A program made the position numbers and the translations under genes. The notes under the pieces are model-generated. The model did not search any database, had not been told where the DNA came from, and saw only the letters and a list, made by a program, of their open reading frames with translations. From contig CAYOEZ010000084.1 of NCBI GenBank assembly GCA_964402955.1, positions 1-17,967 on the forward strand: 17,967 nucleotides of DNA. The letters are read 5' to 3'. Below, one piece after another: positions 1 through 7,568 of the stretch. Every line of letters starts with the position of its first letter. Positions within the stretch are counted from its first letter, which is position 1. The DNA comes from CAYOEZ01 sp964402955 (GTDB lineage: Bacteria; Chloroflexota; DTOL01; DAOUCN01).

Positions 1-413
1 TAGGGCAATTCCATGACATCGTGTGTGGTGTTGGTCGCCTATTAACACGATACCGCTGGAGTTGCCTGTTGTCAAGGGGCAAGTGCCGTACCCACCGTCG
101 AGATGGTATGCACAGATCTAACGCCCGTCTGTGTGCCCAAGGCTGGCGCCGCAACACCTACTATGGACATGTGTGACCGTTAGGCAGTATGAGAGCGGCT
201 GCGGATTGATGCGGTTGTTGGGCGGCGGCGTGGTACGGTCGTCCCCCTACCGAACCTATGGCGTGCTGAGGACGACGTTCGCGAAGAACGTAGGAAGCAC
301 GAAAGCAATATCGGGCCACAGCCTGTGTTTTTCTGATGCCACACCTTGCAGGCGTCCCAAGATTGGCTGACTTCACCGTGCCAGCGCCCAAACCCACTAG
401 GGCCAACTCAGCC
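1..413. other. Gene-free left edge
   Basis: I see no convincing gene here on either strand. The open frames present are short, lack ribosome binding sites, and have compositions unlike the neighbouring genes. The only small structure is a perfect 6-bp hairpin, ACGTTC-GCGAA-GAACGT, at 275-291, with no T-run after it. It could belong to the 3' untranslated part of the minus-strand gene that ends at 414, but it lies over 120 bases beyond that stop and I do not call it a terminator. Confidence 0.5.
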
Positions 414-2990
414 TCACTGCTTGTCGATCATCGACAGCCGCTTCGCGATATCTTGCGCTGGAGGCGTGTTCTCTGCACCGCAGTTGTGGTACCATTTCAG
501 TGCCTGTTCATAGTACGCCTTCGCCGCCAAGAGGTCCTCGCTCTCTTCGAGCCAGCGGCCGACCTCAGCGTACGCAGACGCAGCACGCTCTCCTGTCACA
601 GTTGTCAGGATAGCATCAATCCTCGACCACTGCTCCTTCCTCGTGCATTCGTACAACGAGAGATCGTCCATTAAGGCGTCATTCATCTTGCTCACGTACA
701 ATGGCTGATTCTTCATTGAGACATCCTGCCCCGAGAGATCCTTCATCGAGGCATGCTGCGAGATATGCTTCGTTGAAGGATCCTTCATGATGGCCAGATG
801 GAGCAACGAGAAGGACGCATGCACATGAGCCAGCCGGGCTTGGATTTCGTACAGCTCCAGATGTGCCTCCTCGAATACCGCTGCTGCTCGCTCACTGTAT
901 ACCTTACAGTCTTGCCAATTACCTTGCTCAGACGCGATGGATGCGTACACGAAAAGACTCCGCCCGATCAACTCCGGGTCAGCGGTCGCTTGTGCAACGA
1001 TTTCAAACTCTTTGCATCGGTCTGAAGCACGATCAAGTTGTTGCTGACGCAAGTCCAACCTGCACAGGGCATCAAGCGCCTTCGCTATGATAACGTTGTC
1101 CTCGATCTGACGCGCAAGAGACAGCACCGTCTCGAGATGGGAATAGGCACGCTCCGTGTCACCTACCATCAGTTCATAGTCGCTGAGAACCGCCAATATC
1201 GTTGCATACCTGCGGTGGTCGAGCGCCCCCAGATTGAGCAGTGGGTAGGCCTGATGGAGCAACGTGCGCGCTGCGTCACCCTTTCCCTGCAAAACCATGG
1301 CGCTGGCTAACTGGACTGCTGCAGCACCGAGGACAGTTGGTTCTGAAGAGGCTTGTGCTACCTCGAATGCACGCTCGGCGTATGCTATCGTGTTGGCATG
1401 GTCGCCCAACTGCTCGAAAAAGCAAGACAGCGCATGCAAGGAGTTGAAGATGTTAGTCTGATCCACCCGTGTTTGAGCCAACTTGAGACCCCACTGAAGC
1501 AACTGGAGATACCACCCGTTCAATGAAGAAGCGTGTGCGTACTCGTAAAGATCGTTGACGAGACTATGGAAGATCTCTTTATGTGCAGTGTGAGACGCCA
1601 ACCAGTCAAGGGAGAATTGGATGTTGGCCTGCTCCTCGCCGATCGTTTGGAAGTCCCGGTTGTGCGATTGTACCAAGTGGGCGTAATACTGCGCCGCTGT
1701 CAGCTCCAACTCCTCCTTATGAGGACCAAGCTTATCTCGTCCAAACAGCCTGACGACAGCGTGGAGCAGATACCGCTGCCCATCGAAGCGGACCAAGGAG
1801 CGATCGACCAGGAGAGTCAGCGTCTGCGACACATCTGGCGTGTCTGCGACCGCCGCCGCGGCCTCATAGCCGAAACTGGCGGGGAAGACCGCTAAGCGGG
1901 GGAAGACGGTCCACGCTTGCCTAGTCTCGTCGGCTTCGCCAAGCACGTCATACGACAGACTGATGGATAGGTACATGCTGCGGTTGAAGTCGGGGCGGGA
2001 TGGGTCAACAAGTGTTTTCATCGCTTGCTTGCGCAGGCCCTCGTCAATCACCTGGAGCGGGCACGACGCGCAGAGCGAGGCTGCAATGTCGATGGCACCC
2101 GGGTGCATCCCAAGCCGCACGCAACAGATTGTCCGAACAAGCTCATCCACCGCCGGTGAGGCCGCCCGCGGCGGATCATCGAGCCCCGCTACTCTTCGGA
2201 AGAGATGTATGGCCTCATCAGGGGATAGCTCGCCCAGTTCATAATTCTCGGCCACACGAGCAGGAAGCCTTCGCCGCGAGGTCACGAGGACCGTCGCCGA
2301 GCGACAAACTTGCTGCAGAAACTCAAGGATCTTGCTGAACTCGCTCGCTGCGTCGAGGTTATCCAGGACAAGGAGAGGCTTAAAGCGCTCGATCGCTTCA
2401 GCCAGGCGCTTGCGCGTCAGGCGTTGGTTGTTTGACCTCTCGGACTCCACGAGATGCGTCCACAAGTGATTCTCCAACTGGCGTACGGTGCCCCCCGCTT
2501 GCTCACGTGCATCCCACCAGAGAACAGCCCGCTTGGTGTCCCACACGCGGTTGGCAGTCACGAGCGCAACGGTCGTCTTGCCGATCCCGGGCGCGCCCTT
2601 GATATTCACGATACGACCGACTGAGCTCACACGCTTCATGAGGGTATCAATCTCTGTGGTATGCCCAATGAAATGTATAGACGGCTGCGGCAGCTTCGGA
2701 AGCCCAATAAGCAGTTCCGCTGCCTTCCGTTGCTCTTTGTCCCTCTTGTAGGCCTCGTGGTCTTTCTGTACAGCGTCCATGAAATGTGATTTTTCGTCAA
2801 CAGCGAGCTGCAGTATCTCCGCTATTCTCTTGACCAACTCAAGCGGGATACGTCGCGTTCCATTGAAGTAGAAACGGATGGTGCTCTCATCACAGCCGAG
2901 TGCCTCTGCCAGGTGTGCCTTGTCCACACCCTGACTGGCACTTAACCGTTGCAGGAGAGGACCGCCATAGGGGCCTGGCGATGACTCCAT
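414..2990 (-). CDS. HTH-NB-ARC (STAND) NTPase with TPR repeats
   Basis: This encodes a large signal-transduction ATPase of the STAND class, probably a cytoplasmic sensor or regulator that oligomerises on ligand binding. Residues about 10-63 form a Cro/C1-type helix-turn-helix (KAHLAEALGCDESTIRFYF). Residues 132-139 are a Walker A (GAPGIGKT), 206-213 a Walker B (LLVLDNLD), and 234-241 an NB-ARC-like VLVTSRRR strand. A winged-helix-like segment follows, then TPR-like helices over roughly residues 500-720 and 790-840. I chose the start at 2990 because CAGGAG lies 7 bases before it. An in-frame ATG at 3071 has no Shine-Dalgarno. The gene is divergent from the operon beginning at 3422, so it may control that operon. 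STAND proteins also include transcription activators and phage sensors, and the sequence alone does not decide which this is. Confidence 0.88.
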   Translation of the reverse strand: MESSPGPYGGPLLQRLSASQGVDKAHLAEALGCDESTIRFYFNGTRRIPLELVKRIAEILQLAVDEKSHFMDAVQKDHEAYKRDKEQRKAAELLIGLPKLPQPSIHFIGHTTEIDTLMKRVSSVGRIVNIKGAPGIGKTTVALVTANRVWDTKRAVLWWDAREQAGGTVRQLENHLWTHLVESERSNNQRLTRKRLAEAIERFKPLLVLDNLDAASEFSKILEFLQQVCRSATVLVTSRRRLPARVAENYELGELSPDEAIHLFRRVAGLDDPPRAASPAVDELVRTICCVRLGMHPGAIDIAASLCASCPLQVIDEGLRKQAMKTLVDPSRPDFNRSMYLSISLSYDVLGEADETRQAWTVFPRLAVFPASFGYEAAAAVADTPDVSQTLTLLVDRSLVRFDGQRYLLHAVVRLFGRDKLGPHKEELELTAAQYYAHLVQSHNRDFQTIGEEQANIQFSLDWLASHTAHKEIFHSLVNDLYEYAHASSLNGWYLQLLQWGLKLAQTRVDQTNIFNSLHALSCFFEQLGDHANTIAYAERAFEVAQASSEPTVLGAAAVQLASAMVLQGKGDAARTLLHQAYPLLNLGALDHRRYATILAVLSDYELMVGDTERAYSHLETVLSLARQIEDNVIIAKALDALCRLDLRQQQLDRASDRCKEFEIVAQATADPELIGRSLFVYASIASEQGNWQDCKVYSERAAAVFEEAHLELYEIQARLAHVHASFSLLHLAIMKDPSTKHISQHASMKDLSGQDVSMKNQPLYVSKMNDALMDDLSLYECTRKEQWSRIDAILTTVTGERAASAYAEVGRWLEESEDLLAAKAYYEQALKWYHNCGAENTPPAQDIAKRLSMIDKQ
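712..790. repeat. Degenerate tandem repeat inside STAND gene
   Basis: Units beginning TTCATTGAG (712), TTCATCGAG (742), TTCGTTGAA (769) and TTCATGATG (784) follow one another inside the coding region. In the protein (about residues 734-760) they give a run of MKDxS-like units (MKDPS, MKDLS, MKNQ) that interrupts the TPR region. This looks like a recent in-frame expansion and probably forms a flexible loop between TPR helices. Confidence 0.5.
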
Positions 2991-2997
2991 GTCAATG

Positions 2998-3003
2998 CTC
3001 CTG
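2998..3003 (-). promoter_or_regulatory. Shine-Dalgarno fixing STAND start
   Basis: On the minus strand CAGGAG sits 7 bases before the ATG at 2990-2988. It is the only good ribosome binding site near the alternative in-frame starts, so it decides the start. Confidence 0.7.
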
Positions 3004-3037
3004 TTTGCCAATGATGGCAGCAACTGGCGGGGGCAAC

Positions 3038-3063
3038 TGTCCGGTCTTGTCCGGTTTGTCCGC
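3038..3063 (-). promoter_or_regulatory. Triple CCGGACA direct repeat, candidate operator
   Basis: The plus strand shows TGTCCGG at 3038, TGTCCGG at 3048 and TGTCCGC at 3057, spaced 10 and 9 bases and so on one face of the helix. They lie 48-73 bases upstream of the STAND start codon. A further TGTCCG is at 3137 and an inverted CCGGACA at 3354, both in the same divergent intergenic region. I infer a binding site for a regulator, possibly the STAND protein's own HTH. Confidence 0.45.
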
Positions 3064-3406
3064 CCGTCCATGGGATGATCATGGTGTATATTCCTACATG
3101 ACGATATCTTCGACGAGACGTTCCAGGGAAGAGTCGTGTCCGTTGTGTGCGCGTTGTGTTCGTCGCATCAGGGTCCGACTGCTAGACTGCCGGTGAAGTT
3201 GAGGAACAGCCAATGGACAGGCGACGGTTGGTGACGTCCCATAGTCGCCATTGTAGCCTGATCCGGGATTGGCGTCAAGATGGCGAGCGGATCGACGCGG
3301 CGAGCCGGGCGCTGCTGACCAAGGGGAACTTGGGGCAACGTTGACGGCAGATGCCGGACAACGATCCGTGCTGCTAGCTGGTCCACTTCACAACTCAATA
3401 CTCTTC
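3064..3406. other. Divergent intergenic control region
   Basis: About 340 bases separate the minus-strand STAND gene from the plus-strand operon, and no gene is supportable. The stretch holds a TATACA (minus strand, 3090-3085) that could be a -10 box without a good -35, an ATGATCAT palindrome at about 3075-3082, TGTCCG at 3137-3142, CCGGACA at 3354-3360 and a TTGACG at 3341-3346 lacking a clear -10 partner. Promoters for both directions must lie here, but I cannot fix them. Confidence 0.4.
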
Positions 3407-3421
3407 AAGGAGGGGATATGA

Positions 3422-3700
3422 ATGTCAGGTAATGATCTTGTTACATTGGGAGCGGCGTTCTTGCTGTTCGTGGGGATCGTGTGCGTGTTGCTCTACTGCT
3501 GTATCGAGGCAATAGTGAACAGCCCTGAGTGGAAGACCTTCCTGGTGGGTCTCAAGCGCGACGTCACCAGGCAGAAGATGGCAGAAAACAACGCGCGCGC
3601 AGCGAAGGACATGGAGACCGCGGCGAAACAGGCGGCGGTCAGATTCCGACGTTTTGCCGACGATATGCGTCGATCCGATCAAAAAGCAAGGGGTAGGTAG
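3422..3700 (+). CDS. Small single-pass membrane protein
   Basis: This is a 92-aa protein of unknown function. Residues about 6-30 form one hydrophobic helix (LGAAFLLFVGIVCVLLYCC). The rest is a charged, probably helical cytoplasmic tail with many K, R, E and A residues. The start is set by AAGGAGGGG at 3407-3415, 6 bases before the ATG. An ATG at 3418 overlaps but reads only four codons. It is the first gene of the plus-strand operon, and the next start lies 2 bases after its stop. Small membrane proteins with charged tails are common in conjugation and plasmid-maintenance operons, but no family is recognised. Confidence 0.7.
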   Translation: MSGNDLVTLGAAFLLFVGIVCVLLYCCIEAIVNSPEWKTFLVGLKRDVTRQKMAENNARAAKDMETAAKQAAVRFRRFADDMRRSDQKARGR

Positions 3701-3702
3701 AC

Positions 3703-3984
3703 ATGGATGAAGCAAAGCTCCTACGACTTCAGAAGCTGCTCCGCCAGCGAAACGGTGCAGAGGAGTACCAGCGGTTGCGCCAGACCATACCGGTGACAAA
3801 GAGACGAGAAGAGGACTTCCTGGTCTCCTGTGTCGAAGCGGCACCGCACCGCCGTCGCGCATCGATCTTCAGTCCCAAGCGCAGTTCAGTGGCTATTCCA
3901 CAGCGTAGTCCGTGGCTTACGGACGACCTATCTGATGCCAAGCAGCAAGCCAACAAGGAGGAGAGTCATGGCAGTAACGTATAG
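3703..3984 (+). CDS. Small charged hypothetical protein
   Basis: This 93-aa protein is rich in R, K, E and Q, has no membrane segment and belongs to no recognised family. The N-terminal half (LLRLQKLLRQRNGAEEYQRL) is probably helical, and the C-terminal half is basic and likely disordered. Its start lies 2 bases after the previous stop, preceded by a loose purine-rich AAGGGGTAGG. Its end overlaps the next gene by 17 bases. The tight packing supports it as a translated operon member, but codon evidence is modest. Confidence 0.55.
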   Translation: MDEAKLLRLQKLLRQRNGAEEYQRLRQTIPVTKRREEDFLVSCVEAAPHRRRASIFSPKRSSVAIPQRSPWLTDDLSDAKQQANKEESHGSNV

Positions 3985-4423
3985 TCCGCCGGCGCAAGAT
4001 GGGCCTGGCGCAGTTCGTGGTAAGGAATTGTGGTTGATCGATGACAGAAACAAGAGCCCCATGGCGATGCTACAGGCCACGGTAGAAGGGCGCCGGCTGG
4101 GGCGCGACGTCGTTGTCCGGATGGCAGAGGTGGCTGCCGTCGCTGGGCTGAGCGCTGAGGTTATGCGCAACGCCGAGCACCTGGTCACCGTTGCTCTTCA
4201 GGCAGAGAGGTCGTATGCGGCATCTATCCTCGCTAGTGTCAACCGCTCCGACCTGCCGCTCACTGTCAGGCAAGAGTTGGCGAATGGCGCTCAAGACTTC
4301 AATGATAACCTGCACAGAGAACTGCTAGCGATCTTCTTGGGGGCGATGGGGGCGCAGGGAGGCATGGCTAGGCAATCCTTCGATACGAACCGCCCGCTAA
4401 CGCTTGCCGATCTCCTGCAGTAG
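3968..4423 (+). CDS. Hypothetical alpha-helical protein
   Basis: This is a 151-aa, mostly helical soluble protein without a recognised family. The start is set by AAGGAGGAG ending 5 bases before the ATG at 3968. The frame stays open upstream to 3830, but that part overlaps the preceding gene and has no ribosome binding site. The middle (residues about 45-130) is alanine- and leucine-rich helix without obvious repeats. The C-terminus reads NRPLTLADLLQ. It is the third gene of the operon and overlaps the previous gene. Confidence 0.7.
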   Translation: MAVTYSPPAQDGPGAVRGKELWLIDDRNKSPMAMLQATVEGRRLGRDVVVRMAEVAAVAGLSAEVMRNAEHLVTVALQAERSYAASILASVNRSDLPLTVRQELANGAQDFNDNLHRELLAIFLGAMGAQGGMARQSFDTNRPLTLADLLQ

Positions 4424-4437
4424 TCTGGGGGTGCAAC

Positions 4438-4719
4438 ATGGCTCATGACGACGATGCGTTGGGTACAATCATCTGCGCTGGTGTGATGATCTTTGGCATG
4501 GCAATGATCGCGGCCGTCCTAGAATGGCAAGCCCGGAAAGATGAAGAGCGACGGCAAGAAGATAGTATGATTCTGGATGTTCTGTTGAATGAGGATGCCG
4601 GAAATGTGCTGGGGGACAGCGACCTGGCCTTCTCCTTTACCGATCCGATTGGGCCATCCGCCGACGACGCGGCTGTCCTCAAGAGCCTGCTCGCCGGCGT
4701 TGATGTCGGTGCGTTCTGA
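4438..4719 (+). CDS. Small membrane protein with acidic tail
   Basis: This 93-aa protein has one N-terminal transmembrane helix (residues about 9-29, IICAGVMIFGMAMIAAVLEW) followed by a charged stretch (KDEERRQED) and an acidic C-terminal region. The weak ribosome site GGGGGTG precedes the ATG by 5 bases. It begins 14 bases after the previous stop, so it belongs to the same transcript. No family is recognised. Its single-helix-plus-tail layout parallels the first gene of the operon, and the two may form a membrane partner set for the ATPase downstream. Confidence 0.65.
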   Translation: MAHDDDALGTIICAGVMIFGMAMIAAVLEWQARKDEERRQEDSMILDVLLNEDAGNVLGDSDLAFSFTDPIGPSADDAAVLKSLLAGVDVGAF

Positions 4720-4773
4720 GTACGGAGGTCGAGTACGGAGGTCTGTCGGAGGTCATCGCTGATCTCCGTACTC
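4718..4773 (+). promoter_or_regulatory. Direct repeats with competing inverted arm
   Basis: GAGTACGGAGGTC occurs at 4718-4730 and again at 4731-4743, and its 3' part CGGAGGTC a third time at 4747-4754. GATCTCCGTACTC at 4761-4773 is the reverse complement of the 13-mer except for one position, which would be a G-T wobble. Either 13-bp copy can therefore pair with the downstream arm to form alternative hairpins. The element fills the gap before the gene at 4814. It may be a protein operator or an RNA switch or processing site. No T-run follows, so it is not a classic terminator. Confidence 0.5.
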
Positions 4774-4813
4774 TCTGCCTAGGGGTATTGCCAATTCGTT
4801 TTTGGGAAAAGGG

Positions 4814-5527
4814 ATGCACAAGCGATTGCGCTTAACTGAGAGGCGAAAGCAGGTTCTGAGCAACGTGGCCTGCCTCGAGTGGGTATCTGTGGATTCTCTG
4901 GCCCGTCTTGATGGCACGAAACCTGGCCAGCGTAACTACTACCTGGAGAAGTATCTGCCCCGACTGGTACAGAGCGGCGCCCTCTATGCCAAACGGTGGG
5001 GACGGCAACTCGTCTATCGCCTACCGAAGTACGGCGTCCAGCGCAACCCAAAGGTGGAGCATGCGCTGCTGGCCGGTCAGGTCGCCGTTCGTCTTGTCTG
5101 CTGTGAACAGGTACGCGGGGGCGCGCTGCTGGCTCGTCGCCGGTTCGTGGATGATGGTCTGCCGCAGGTGCCCGATGCCGGCGTGCTTCTGCCGGCGGCC
5201 AACGGCACGCACCTCTTCCTGGTCGAGTATCAGTCGCCGCGCGAGGCGGAGCGCACCACCGCCGACAAGATCGTCGGCTACCAGTTGTGCAGCCAGAGGA
5301 TGCGGGAGCATTTCGCCGTGTCCGGCGTGTGGGTTGTCTTCATCCTGGACATCCTGCGCCAGCGGGCTGAGGAGATCGCCCGGCGCCACGGCGATGGCTG
5401 GCCGCTCTTCTACTTCTGTGACCGCGAGACGTTCATGGATTGTGACTGGCGGCAGGTCCTTCAGGCGCCCATCTTTTTCTGGAGCGCGGCTCCGGGTACG
5501 TACGGACTGGTTGCTGGCCGTGTGTAG
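4814..5527 (+). CDS. Replication-relaxation family protein
   Basis: This 237-aa protein matches the layout of replication-relaxation proteins: an N-terminal winged helix (residues about 1-75, with RLTERRKQVLSNVACLEWVS) and a nuclease-like fold with the signature VPDAGVLL...THLFLVEYQSPREAE...KIVGY. Family members occur on plasmids and integrative elements, usually next to a VirD4/TraG-like ATPase, and that is the arrangement here. The role is probably DNA binding in replication or transfer, but no active site is certain. An in-frame TTG at 4802 is an alternative start. I prefer the ATG at 4814, though its ribosome site (GGGAAAAGGG, abutting the ATG) is poor for either. The 4718-4773 repeat lies just upstream. 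Confidence 0.75.
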   Translation: MHKRLRLTERRKQVLSNVACLEWVSVDSLARLDGTKPGQRNYYLEKYLPRLVQSGALYAKRWGRQLVYRLPKYGVQRNPKVEHALLAGQVAVRLVCCEQVRGGALLARRRFVDDGLPQVPDAGVLLPAANGTHLFLVEYQSPREAERTTADKIVGYQLCSQRMREHFAVSGVWVVFILDILRQRAEEIARRHGDGWPLFYFCDRETFMDCDWRQVLQAPIFFWSAAPGTYGLVAGRV

Positions 5528-5557
5528 AGACCAAGCAATGGTTGTCAGGAGTCGAGT

Positions 5558-7024
5558 GTGTCCTTGGCGCGTATTGATGGTTTGGCTGGCGTCCGCATCC
5601 ACGACGCGGCCCGGACCTTGGGGGTGCGTGTGGTGGGCGAGCCCGGCTCGGGCAAGAGCGTGCTGTTGGCTCTTTGTTTCTGCTTTCTGGATTTTGTACG
5701 CGGCCTGCCGGTCATCATCTGGGATTTCAATGGCAACCTGATTGATGTGTTGTGGAAGCTGATCCTGGATCAGGGACAGCGGACGGTCGAAGCCATGCAG
5801 GAGCGTATCCGTTATGTGGCCGTCAACCACCCAGACTATGCCTATGGCCTCCCTTTCTATCATTGGGAGCAGGGCGACGACGCCTTTACGGTGGCGCAGC
5901 GCCCGCTTGAGGTTTTCCTCAAGCTGAGTCCCAGCCTGAAAGAGGCGTCGATACTAGGCGAGGCGAGCTTGCTGCAAGTCGGCAGCGCCGTCGGCCAACT
6001 ATGCGCCAGCATGAGCGACGGCAACCAGGGCATCTGGCAGATTACCGAAGGGCTCGATGCTCTTCTTCACTATAACGATTCCCTGTGGAAGGGCATCATG
6101 ACTCAGGTTGAGCCGGCCGTCCCGGATGCTGTCCGCTTCTTCCGGGAGAGCTATGGTCAGTGGGATCGGGAGACGCAGCGCAACCGGCGCTGGGCCTTCG
6201 AGGGCCGCTGCTGGCCCTATCTGAGCTCCCGCACTTTACGGGCAATGGTCGGGCAAGCGAAACCGAGCATCAGTTGGAACGAGGTATTGGCCAAGGGGTT
6301 GTGCGTGATGTACGACTTCCGGCATGTCCATGATGCGGCAGTGCGGGACGCGCTGAGCCTTATGTTGATGGAATCAGTGACCGAATTTGTCGAAAGGCGC
6401 GGCGTCCATGCCCGCTCGCCGCTCACCATCGTCTTCGACGAGATGCCGGTGTTACTAGAGAACCCGGCGGTCGAGCCGGACCTGCGGCGCCTGATCAACC
6501 GCTACCGGGCGATGAAGGTCTGGCCCGTCGTGGCCCATCAATCTCTAAACCAGATCTCTCCGGAATTGCGGCAATCCATGTGGTCGTTCGGCAACCAAAT
6601 CATCGGCAAGCAACTGAATATCGACGACTGTCTCGAAGTCGTACGCAATCTGATCGCGATGGACCCCTATCGTATCAAGTGGCCAGCCCAGCGCGAGGAT
6701 CAGATGCCGGTGGGGATGCCCACCCAGGATCAGGAACGAGAACTGGCTGCCTGGCTGCAGCGGCGGGCCGGCCGGCAGTTCCTGGTGCGCCGCTACTATG
6801 ACGAGGAGACCCCGGACCCGTCCGTCCGTTTCATCGCCCGCACACCGGACGTTGGAGCACTAGAGCGAGTGTCCGTCGACCAGGTTGAAGCTGCAAAAGA
6901 AACCAACCTGAAGCTGTTTGCTCGTCCGATCGATGACGTCCTGCGGGAGATCGCGGCGCGTCTGCCCAAGCGGGTGACGCCGCAGCAGGATCGTCCCCAA
7001 CTCTCGGCTGATCGCCCTGAGTGA
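5558..7024 (+). CDS. VirD4/TraG-HerA-like DNA-transfer ATPase
   Basis: This 488-aa P-loop ATPase belongs to the FtsK/HerA/T4CP group. The Walker A is GEPGSGKS (residues 27-34), followed by IIWDFNGNLID (53-63), the usual strand after the P-loop helix. The Walker B is TIVFDEM (290-296). AHQSLNQIS (327-335) is a coupling-protein motif with its conserved glutamine. No N-terminal membrane anchor is present, unlike classical VirD4, so it would need a membrane partner such as the small membrane proteins upstream. It starts with GTG, preceded by AGGAG at a 6-base spacing. It follows the replication-relaxation gene by 30 bases. The likely role is powering DNA movement across a membrane in conjugation, and a plasmid-segregation motor is an alternative. 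Confidence 0.85.
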   Translation: MSLARIDGLAGVRIHDAARTLGVRVVGEPGSGKSVLLALCFCFLDFVRGLPVIIWDFNGNLIDVLWKLILDQGQRTVEAMQERIRYVAVNHPDYAYGLPFYHWEQGDDAFTVAQRPLEVFLKLSPSLKEASILGEASLLQVGSAVGQLCASMSDGNQGIWQITEGLDALLHYNDSLWKGIMTQVEPAVPDAVRFFRESYGQWDRETQRNRRWAFEGRCWPYLSSRTLRAMVGQAKPSISWNEVLAKGLCVMYDFRHVHDAAVRDALSLMLMESVTEFVERRGVHARSPLTIVFDEMPVLLENPAVEPDLRRLINRYRAMKVWPVVAHQSLNQISPELRQSMWSFGNQIIGKQLNIDDCLEVVRNLIAMDPYRIKWPAQREDQMPVGMPTQDQERELAAWLQRRAGRQFLVRRYYDEETPDPSVRFIARTPDVGALERVSVDQVEAAKETNLKLFARPIDDVLREIAARLPKRVTPQQDRPQLSADRPE

Positions 7025-7039
7025 TCAGGGTGTGAGGCA

Positions 7040-7069
7040 CTCTGGGAAACCAGAGAAGAAAGGAGGTGA
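7040..7069 (+). promoter_or_regulatory. GAAA-tetraloop hairpin plus full-length Shine-Dalgarno
   Basis: CTCTGG-GAAA-CCAGAG (7040-7055) is a perfect 6-bp stem with a GNRA loop. Three bases later comes AAAGGAGGTGA (7059-7069), complementary over 11 bases to the usual 16S rRNA 3' end. The hairpin may stabilise the 5' end of the message or terminate weakly after the ATPase. No T-run is present. Confidence 0.5.
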
Positions 7070-7075
7070 GGTTGT

Positions 7076-7327
7076 GTGCAAGGCTCCAAAACGACGCCAA
7101 GCCGCTGGCAGCAGCGCGCTCGAGAGCTCTTCACGTGGGCCTGGTGGAAGACCATCCTGGTGGATGCCCTGCGTGAGCTGTTCTTTGGCAGGAGACCCAA
7201 GCAAAAGTATCATGCTTACTGGGTCTGGTCCCAGCGCTGGGGTTCCTGGGAATACCGCATAACAGCGGAGGGGTTTGATCTACCCCTACCCCCAAGTCGC
7301 CCTGAGTTCCCTGAGCAAGCGGCCTAA
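7076..7327 (+). CDS. Tryptophan-rich small protein (WVW family, long form)
   Basis: This 83-aa basic protein of unknown function begins with GTG, 6 bases after AAAGGAGGTGA. An in-frame TTG lies one codon upstream. Tryptophans are frequent (SRWQQRARELFTWAWWKTI, then YWVWSQRWGSWEYRI). The motif WVWxxxxGxWxxxxxxxE recurs in the 53-aa product at 7607, so I treat the two as one family. A short domain folding around aromatic residues and binding nucleic acid or a partner is possible, but that is inference. An open frame in the -1 register continues past its stop. Confidence 0.65.
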   Translation: MQGSKTTPSRWQQRARELFTWAWWKTILVDALRELFFGRRPKQKYHAYWVWSQRWGSWEYRITAEGFDLPLPPSRPEFPEQAA

Positions 7328-7524
7328 GGTCGCCGGCGGAAGGAGTCGAGGAAGCCAAGCAGCAACCTCCCTCCTTTCGCCCTTATCACCATGATTGGGG
7401 CGAAAATGGGAACAGTCAAGAGGTAACCAGTGTTGAAGTGGTCGACCGCCCTGTGCGTGAGGAGAAAGAATTGCGTTTTCGTCCCTACGACAGCGGCTTT
7501 CACAGTGCCAATCTACCTCCTTAG
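7315..7524 (+). pseudogene. Startless coding-like frame after WVW gene
   Basis: The frame reads 69 codons from a TGA at 7312 to a TAG at 7522. It looks coding by eye, with many GNN codons and the phrases SFRPYHHDWGENGN and VEVVDRPVREEKELRFRPYD, where FRPY recurs. It has no ATG or GTG near its beginning. It lies in the -1 register of the preceding gene and overlaps that gene's last codons (7315-7324). It may be a frameshifted C-terminal extension, a remnant of a decayed gene, or a sequencing indel. No classic slippery heptamer is visible in the overlap. Outside this frame, the 7328-7588 stretch shows only the ACCTCC-TTAGCC-GGAGGT hairpin at 7515-7532. Confidence 0.35.
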
Positions 7525-7568
7525 CCGGAGGTTGTGCGGTGAGCCTCGTGACAACACGTGGCAATAGA

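Noticed and set aside
422..436. TGTCGAT-C-ATCGACA inverted repeat at the end of the STAND gene
   Set aside because: It lies within the last codons, has no T-run, and is explained by the coding sequence.
3168..3398. 76-codon minus-strand open frame in the divergent region
   Set aside because: It has no ribosome site and a composition unlike the neighbours, and the stretch is better read as control DNA.
4908..5741. Long plus-strand open frame across the replication-relaxation and ATPase genes
   Set aside because: It overlaps two genes with recognisable domains in other frames. Its product is Ser/Arg/Ala-rich and has no ribosome site.
5021..5863. 280-codon minus-strand open frame
   Set aside because: It lies antisense to the replication-relaxation and ATPase genes and has no recognisable domain or ribosome site.
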